64,000 bases of DNA, taken from positions 3,324,501 to 3,388,500 of the forward strand of contig NC_092580.1 in assembly GCF_037975245.1 (NCBI RefSeq). The letters are read 5' to 3'. The position numbers and the translations under genes are program-made. Below, in pieces: positions 39,001-64,000 of this stretch. A model generated the notes under the pieces. It ran no database searches, was not told the DNA's origin, and saw only the letters and a list, made by a program, of their open reading frames with translations. How positions within the stretch are numbered: position 1 is the first letter of the stretch; each line of letters begins with the position of its first letter. This DNA comes from Apostichopus japonicus. Its lineage: Eukaryota; Echinodermata; Holothuroidea; Aspidochirotida; Stichopodidae.

Positions 39001-40556
39001 AATGGCTCTGCTGTACACATACTTTGGTGTATTTTCTCTAGCCCCAAAATGGTACAGTACAAACTTTTAATGATTTAAATCACATAATAACCAGAACGAC
39101 CCTCAGCAGAGAGAGTGATAAATGCCAAAGTAAGCCCGGACTAGATACATCTGTCACAAAACTGTATTTAAAATTTACCGGATAAAAAAAAAAATGTAAA
39201 AATCAAGAGCCAACCTTGAACAAAAGCAAGTGACACTATAGCTGTAAATGACGCAATACACAATCTGTGGTTGTAAATTGGACAATCAAAGCGAATAAAC
39301 AAAACTTTCAAGAATATTCTACTCCCAAAAATGCATGCACCCCAACAAAAATTACATCAAAATCTTAACTCCTTAACAAGTAGTTTTATAAAATATTAAA
39401 AAAAACATTAAATCATAAAGAAAACGATCACTTTACATTTAAATATGAGTTGAATTTCAAATAATTATCAGATTTACCACTAGCTTTTAAATATAAATTT
39501 TATCCCAAAAGTCAAGAAACTTTCCATGGGAAAGATCCATGACAATGAAATCGAACCACACCGTCTCTTTGGAACCCATTATTTATTATAACTTTTATTG
39601 CCAAAATATACTGTAAAGCTTAACATTTTAATTCTCTGTGAGTGTTTGATGAATATTACTCTTCCCCCCCCCCCCCCATAAAGAACGGATTCTTCTTTCT
39701 GATGTCCAGTTTTCATAGTATGTAGATAGCCCTTCTCTAAACTCGACACTTGCTTCCATTGCAAGAAGGAAACTCTCATTTTATACTCACTTCTGATAGA
39801 AAAAGAGAGATCAAATTTATCAGAAGGTTGAATCATGTCTTAAAAAATTTCTTTTTGCTTTGTGTTTTAATTTTTACAAGACAAAAATATGAATGAATAA
39901 ACATATGATAATAATTTGCAAACCTGTTGATCTTGCTACATAGGAGTTGATAGAACTTTAGTTGTGGGGTTTGGGAACAGGTGAAATTATTTGCTGATGC
40001 TACCATGGAAACATCTAAAGGAAAACATTTAAGAAATAAAACATGTTATGGAAACCATCTGCACCTCTGCTCGAAAAAAACACGAACAAAAAACAGAAAG
40101 GCACCAATCTTTTTTTTACGTTGTTAAGTATGAAATTTTCTTTGGAGGAAACACACACCCTTGACTTCTATTAATGCATAATACACAGTACTCCTTTAAA
40201 GTTTTTACAAAAGCAACCTTACCACAACGCAAAGCTTGCCCCTTTAATTTCTAGTGGTTATGCTCTTAAAAATTTTACAATTATAATACATCTATATACA
40301 TTTTAGAATTCCCATTTTACCAACCTATCAAAACCTCTCTTCAAAAATTCCTAAAGATTTTGTAGTTGCACAAAATTTCAACAAGTATTTTAATTCCTCC
40401 TAAATATATACGATTTTAAAGAAGATGAAATCTTTACTTCCTTCTCCTTGTGTTCACTGTACAGCCTAAATTCTTCATTGGTAGACATTGGTAGTACAAA
40501 GACACATATGTAGTAACAAAAGGCATTCGTACATGCACACACCAGCAATAATCAAA

Positions 40557-40606
40557 CTGGGGTCGCGTGGGGTGGCGTGGGGTGGGGTTGGGTGGGGTGG
40601 GAGGGG
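40557..40606 (+). other. G-rich block with G-quadruplex potential
   Basis: The + strand carries at least six runs of three or more G in 50 bases, in the pattern TGGGGT..GTGGGGTGG..GTGGGGTGGGG and then TTGGGTGGGGTGGGAGGGG. Loops are one to several bases. On the FOXP-sense (-) strand the same block is C-rich. Confidence 0.6.
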
Positions 40607-42104
40607 AACAAAACAGGCAGCAGTTATCACTTAACGAATCGGTCTGTCAACTATGTTCTTCTCTGCTTTTGGCAAAGCTATGAATTTAAACTGGACCTTT
40701 TAAATCTGTATCTTTTTTGACATTCAATTCAAATTAGAAAAAAAAACTTGAAGGTAACTGTAATTTCGAAAGTAAAAAATAAAAGTTATTTCGAAAAGAA
40801 CTGTCACAGAGTGCAGAGTATTAGCGAGTCAAATGTGAACAAATGATGGGAGAAGATCTTTCAAATCTGTTCCTTTAACAAAACAAAACACTTTCTTATT
40901 GGAATTCACCTACATATATATCCCAAATTTCCCTATGTCTGTTGCAAATGTATTAGATTTGAAACCACACACATAAACCACCCAAACATAAGCTGAAGAA
41001 GATTACTGAACAATGAATTCTTTTTTGGAGGCACTGGAAACCACGGAATATTTATTAAATAAGAAGTATAAAATGATAAATAAAATGGAAAAAAAAACAT
41101 GTAAACATGGGTGTATGGGAAAGAGAGCTGGGGAATGATTTGATCAAAATCTAATGAGATGCCAAGTAGGATTTGTTCTCCGATAACCAAGAAAAATGGA
41201 ATCTTTGAACGCTTGAAGAGAATAAATGCATCAACAGCAAACAAACCTGAAAAATAGCAACAAATTGGGCAGTTTGAGATACATTTTGGACCTTATTTTG
41301 ACAAATGTAGCATATACTGAGTAATGCCATCAGTATAATAGCATGTGTGTGGGATGCAATCTGGGTGGGGGGGTGGGGAGGGGATGGGTAATTGATTCTG
41401 TTCATATATCTTGAAAGTCTCAATGTGCTATCCTCCTATACATCAGAAATGCAATACATGGGGAGGTTTGGGAGAAGGGGGGTTGGGGGAAAATATGAGG
41501 GATTAGTCACTGCGGAATAATAATTTCATGAAAATACAAGCACTGGAATATGAACACTTCTTGAAGATCTTTTGTGACAGATTTTTGTGCAAAATATTTC
41601 CCAATAGCGAGCAGGTTTTGAGCAAAATGTACCTAAGACTATGAGAAATCACAACGTTTTTGTGCAATGGATTCCTTTTCACCAATGTTTCACCAATGTT
41701 GTTTCCAACTCCAGGGTAAGCAACTATTTGCTTGAAAATAAATATGAGAAGTGATATGTTTGACCCGATTCACTATGCCCATGATGAATTGTAAGCTTAG
41801 GACACAAACCATGTGAGGGTACAATGTGTTAGGCTACTTTTCATCAGGGGATCAAAATGAATGAGTTTCAAATGAAGGATAACAAGATCTGTGAGCAAAT
41901 GTAAGGTCAGAGAAGTACTTTAAATAGTATAAAATATAAAACTTCACATATTAACCTTTGCAACTAGATTTAAAAAAAAATTCATTCATCTACCCAGTAC
42001 AGTAGGTGACGACCTTTTCAATTTGAAATACCGGAGAAGAAAGGAAGGGATCAAAGTTGTTGCAAAACCAGTTGTGTGTTGGGGGATATGGGGAGCATAT
42101 GTTA

Positions 42105-42136
42105 GGACATGTATAGGACATGTATAGAACATGTTT
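42105..42136. promoter_or_regulatory. Three tandem p53-family-like half-sites
   Basis: GGACATGTAT at 42105-42114, GGACATGTAT at 42116-42125 and GAACATGTTT at 42127-42136 are each separated by one base. The last is a perfect match to the p53-family half-site consensus RRRCWWGYYY; the first two differ at one position. They lie in the convergent region downstream of FOXP. This is a sequence match only, and the block could instead be a tiny tandem duplication. Confidence 0.3.
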
Positions 42137-43378
42137 CACCCTTCATTGGGGTGGGAGGGGGGAAGGGGACAAACCCCTTTCTAGCCTCCCTTGCATTCCA
42201 TTTCAAGTCAGCTCAATTATGCAAACCACATGTAGTCATATCAAACAAAAAAATAACTGCAGTAGCCTACCAATGTCAGGGGAATAAAGTTAAAATTGGT
42301 AACATGCTTGCAGACACCCAATAACTTCAAATATAAAACAGGGGGAAACAGGGAATATTACAGAGGTTGGCTCTTGAAGATGATACCAATGTAGAGAACA
42401 CAGCCTCATAGCCTCAATGGCAAGCTTTCTTACTGATGGCCTGACTTAGACCACTGACGTAAAAAAAAGGGGTACTACCCAAACAGAACTACACTCCAAG
42501 AACTGTTTATTTCTGTTAGACACCACCACAGATATACCAATAAATCTGGGTCTTGTAAAAAAAAAACTGTCTGGTATGAGAACTTTGTACATTCTTTCTT
42601 GCAGTATTTAAACATACCTACATCCGTACAGGAGGTACAGAAAGTTCCACAAACTGTCTCAGTCGCAGAAAAAAAAAAAACGCTTACATGAAACATCGCC
42701 ACTGTCACAACCCCATGCTCATTTAACTGTAACAGTAAGAAGTCCAAACTTCCACAGCTTGAAAAGGTTCTAACAAACACATACTGAAGGAAATGAAAAT
42801 AAATGACCGAATTAAAGTCAAGAATATTAAAGTTTGAAGTAGAACTGAAACTGATGTTTGGAAAAAACAAATGTTGTAAAATAGCTGGTATCAAACCCCT
42901 CCACAGAACTTTTGTACAAATATAAACAACTCTATAGCATGCATGCATAAGAAAGATATGTCATCATAAATTAATCAACACAAAAACTTTGGTTCTTTCT
43001 GCTTAAGTATTTACAATATTATTGTGGTATTTTTCTACCACATAGTTTGTACCAAGCACAAGTTAAAATCCCATTTCTTACCCCCCCCCCACCCCCTGCC
43101 CCTTTCCGTTTATCTTACAAACAGCTACATATCTCCATGTTCTCTCCATATTTACCAAGAAGTTTCCCCCTTTTTTAACTTTATATTGCTTTTTGTTTTC
43201 TTTCTTGCTCAACATGGTTGCTCTTGCTATTGTCTCTCTCTTTCCTCTCCTCCTTTATTCTCACAGGAGTCACATTGTTTCAGACTAAATACCTCTTTTA
43301 CGTATGAAAATAAATCTATGCTTTGGTTCAAACAGATGAGGAGGAGGCGCAGGATGAGGAGGAAGGGTACACAGCGCT

Positions 43379-63532
<20,154 letters not shown>

Positions 63533-64000
63533 CTGTTTGAAAGAGAAACAAATTGAAAGAACGTAACTTTTAATTGACGATACAGTAACTGCATTAAGAA
63601 AACTGTACACTTTCAAAGCATCAAGTTCAGTATCTAGGCCAAATTTTAGTACATTGGTCATCACTCTTGTTCAGTCTAAACATGGACTGCTAGCCCAAGG
63701 TCGATTCCATGATAAGGTCATATCATCCTACCTAATTATTCAAATGTATTACATACCAAAATTTACATAGTTTCATTAAATGTAAGATCCATGTTTTGAT
63801 GGATTTGGGGGCAATTTTGAGGACTGATTGCCATGGCAATGAAATATTGACAAATAGGGTAAGATTTCAAATTTAGGTTGTTTTTCACACAATAAACATA
63901 TTTGACCATCCGTTTCTGAGCTGATGTAATTGCTAATAGGATGATAGTGTATCTATTAAAAATCACCCAAAAATATTTTGACATTGGGGTGGGGTAGGGT
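63533..64000. other. FOXP intron continuing beyond the window
   Basis: Sequence upstream of the first FOXP exon in the window. No further exon with matching phase and splice sites is visible. The gene's N-terminal exons and promoter are expected beyond 64000. Confidence 0.6.

Larger units (their letters stand above)
36095..43378. other. Convergent intergenic and 3'-UTR region; no supported protein gene
   Basis: The region between the RBR polyadenylation signal (+) and the FOXP stop codon (-). Part of it must be FOXP 3' UTR, which is often long in this family. Minus-strand AATAAA candidates (TTTATT on +) occur at about 43253-43258 and in CCATTATTTATTATAAC near 39576-39592; I cannot tell which is used. 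It contains a G-rich block at 40557-40606, short (AT)n near 38711 and scattered C homopolymers (39666-39677, 43081-43090). The open frames here are short, AT-rich and without recognisable similarity. Confidence 0.55.

Noticed and set aside
42475-42948. 157-residue minus-strand frame downstream of FOXP
   Set aside because: Its composition is that of random AT-rich sequence with homopolymer-encoded Phe/Lys runs. It lies in the probable FOXP 3' UTR.

Overview
This is a eukaryotic (metazoan) nuclear genome window of about 37% GC by eye. It holds interrupted genes with GT-AG introns, long AT-rich introns, microsatellites and a large satellite array. The FOXP exon structure and protein identify an animal. 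The intron texture, G/C homopolymers and tandem repeats suggest a marine invertebrate deuterostome, possibly an echinoderm; that taxonomic guess is weak.

Layout. (1) 1-1351: an older, diverged tandem repeat of about 254-306 bp in five recognisable copies. (2) 1352-24504: a highly homogeneous satellite of 25 monomers of about 926 bp (23.15 kb). Each monomer carries an 85-bp inverted repeat. The array starts and ends at the same point of the monomer, so it holds a whole number of copies, and it cuts off the last copy of the older repeat. (3) 24505-27225: no gene I can support; probable upstream and promoter region of the next gene. (4) 27226-36094, + strand: a twelve-exon gene for a RING-IBR-RING (RBR) E3 ubiquitin ligase of at least 939 residues, with a UIM-like motif in its N-terminal half. 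Every exon junction keeps phase. (5) 36095-43378: convergent intergenic and 3'-UTR sequence. (6) 43379-63532 and beyond, - strand: eleven exons encoding the last 811 residues of a FOXP forkhead factor (Q-rich region, C2H2 zinc finger, leucine zipper, forkhead domain, acidic C-terminus). The 5' exons lie beyond the window. Its introns hold several minisatellites and two fragments of a dispersed hammerhead-like repeat.

The two genes converge tail to tail and have no evident functional link: one is a cytosolic or nuclear ubiquitin ligase, the other a nuclear transcription factor. The most unusual material is repetitive. It comprises the foldback-containing satellite with whole-copy boundaries and a stretch of dimeric alternation; a FOXP splice donor that has been tandemly quadrupled so that one extra donor is in frame; and a hammerhead-like insertion of 56 bp flanked by near-perfect 14-bp direct repeats.
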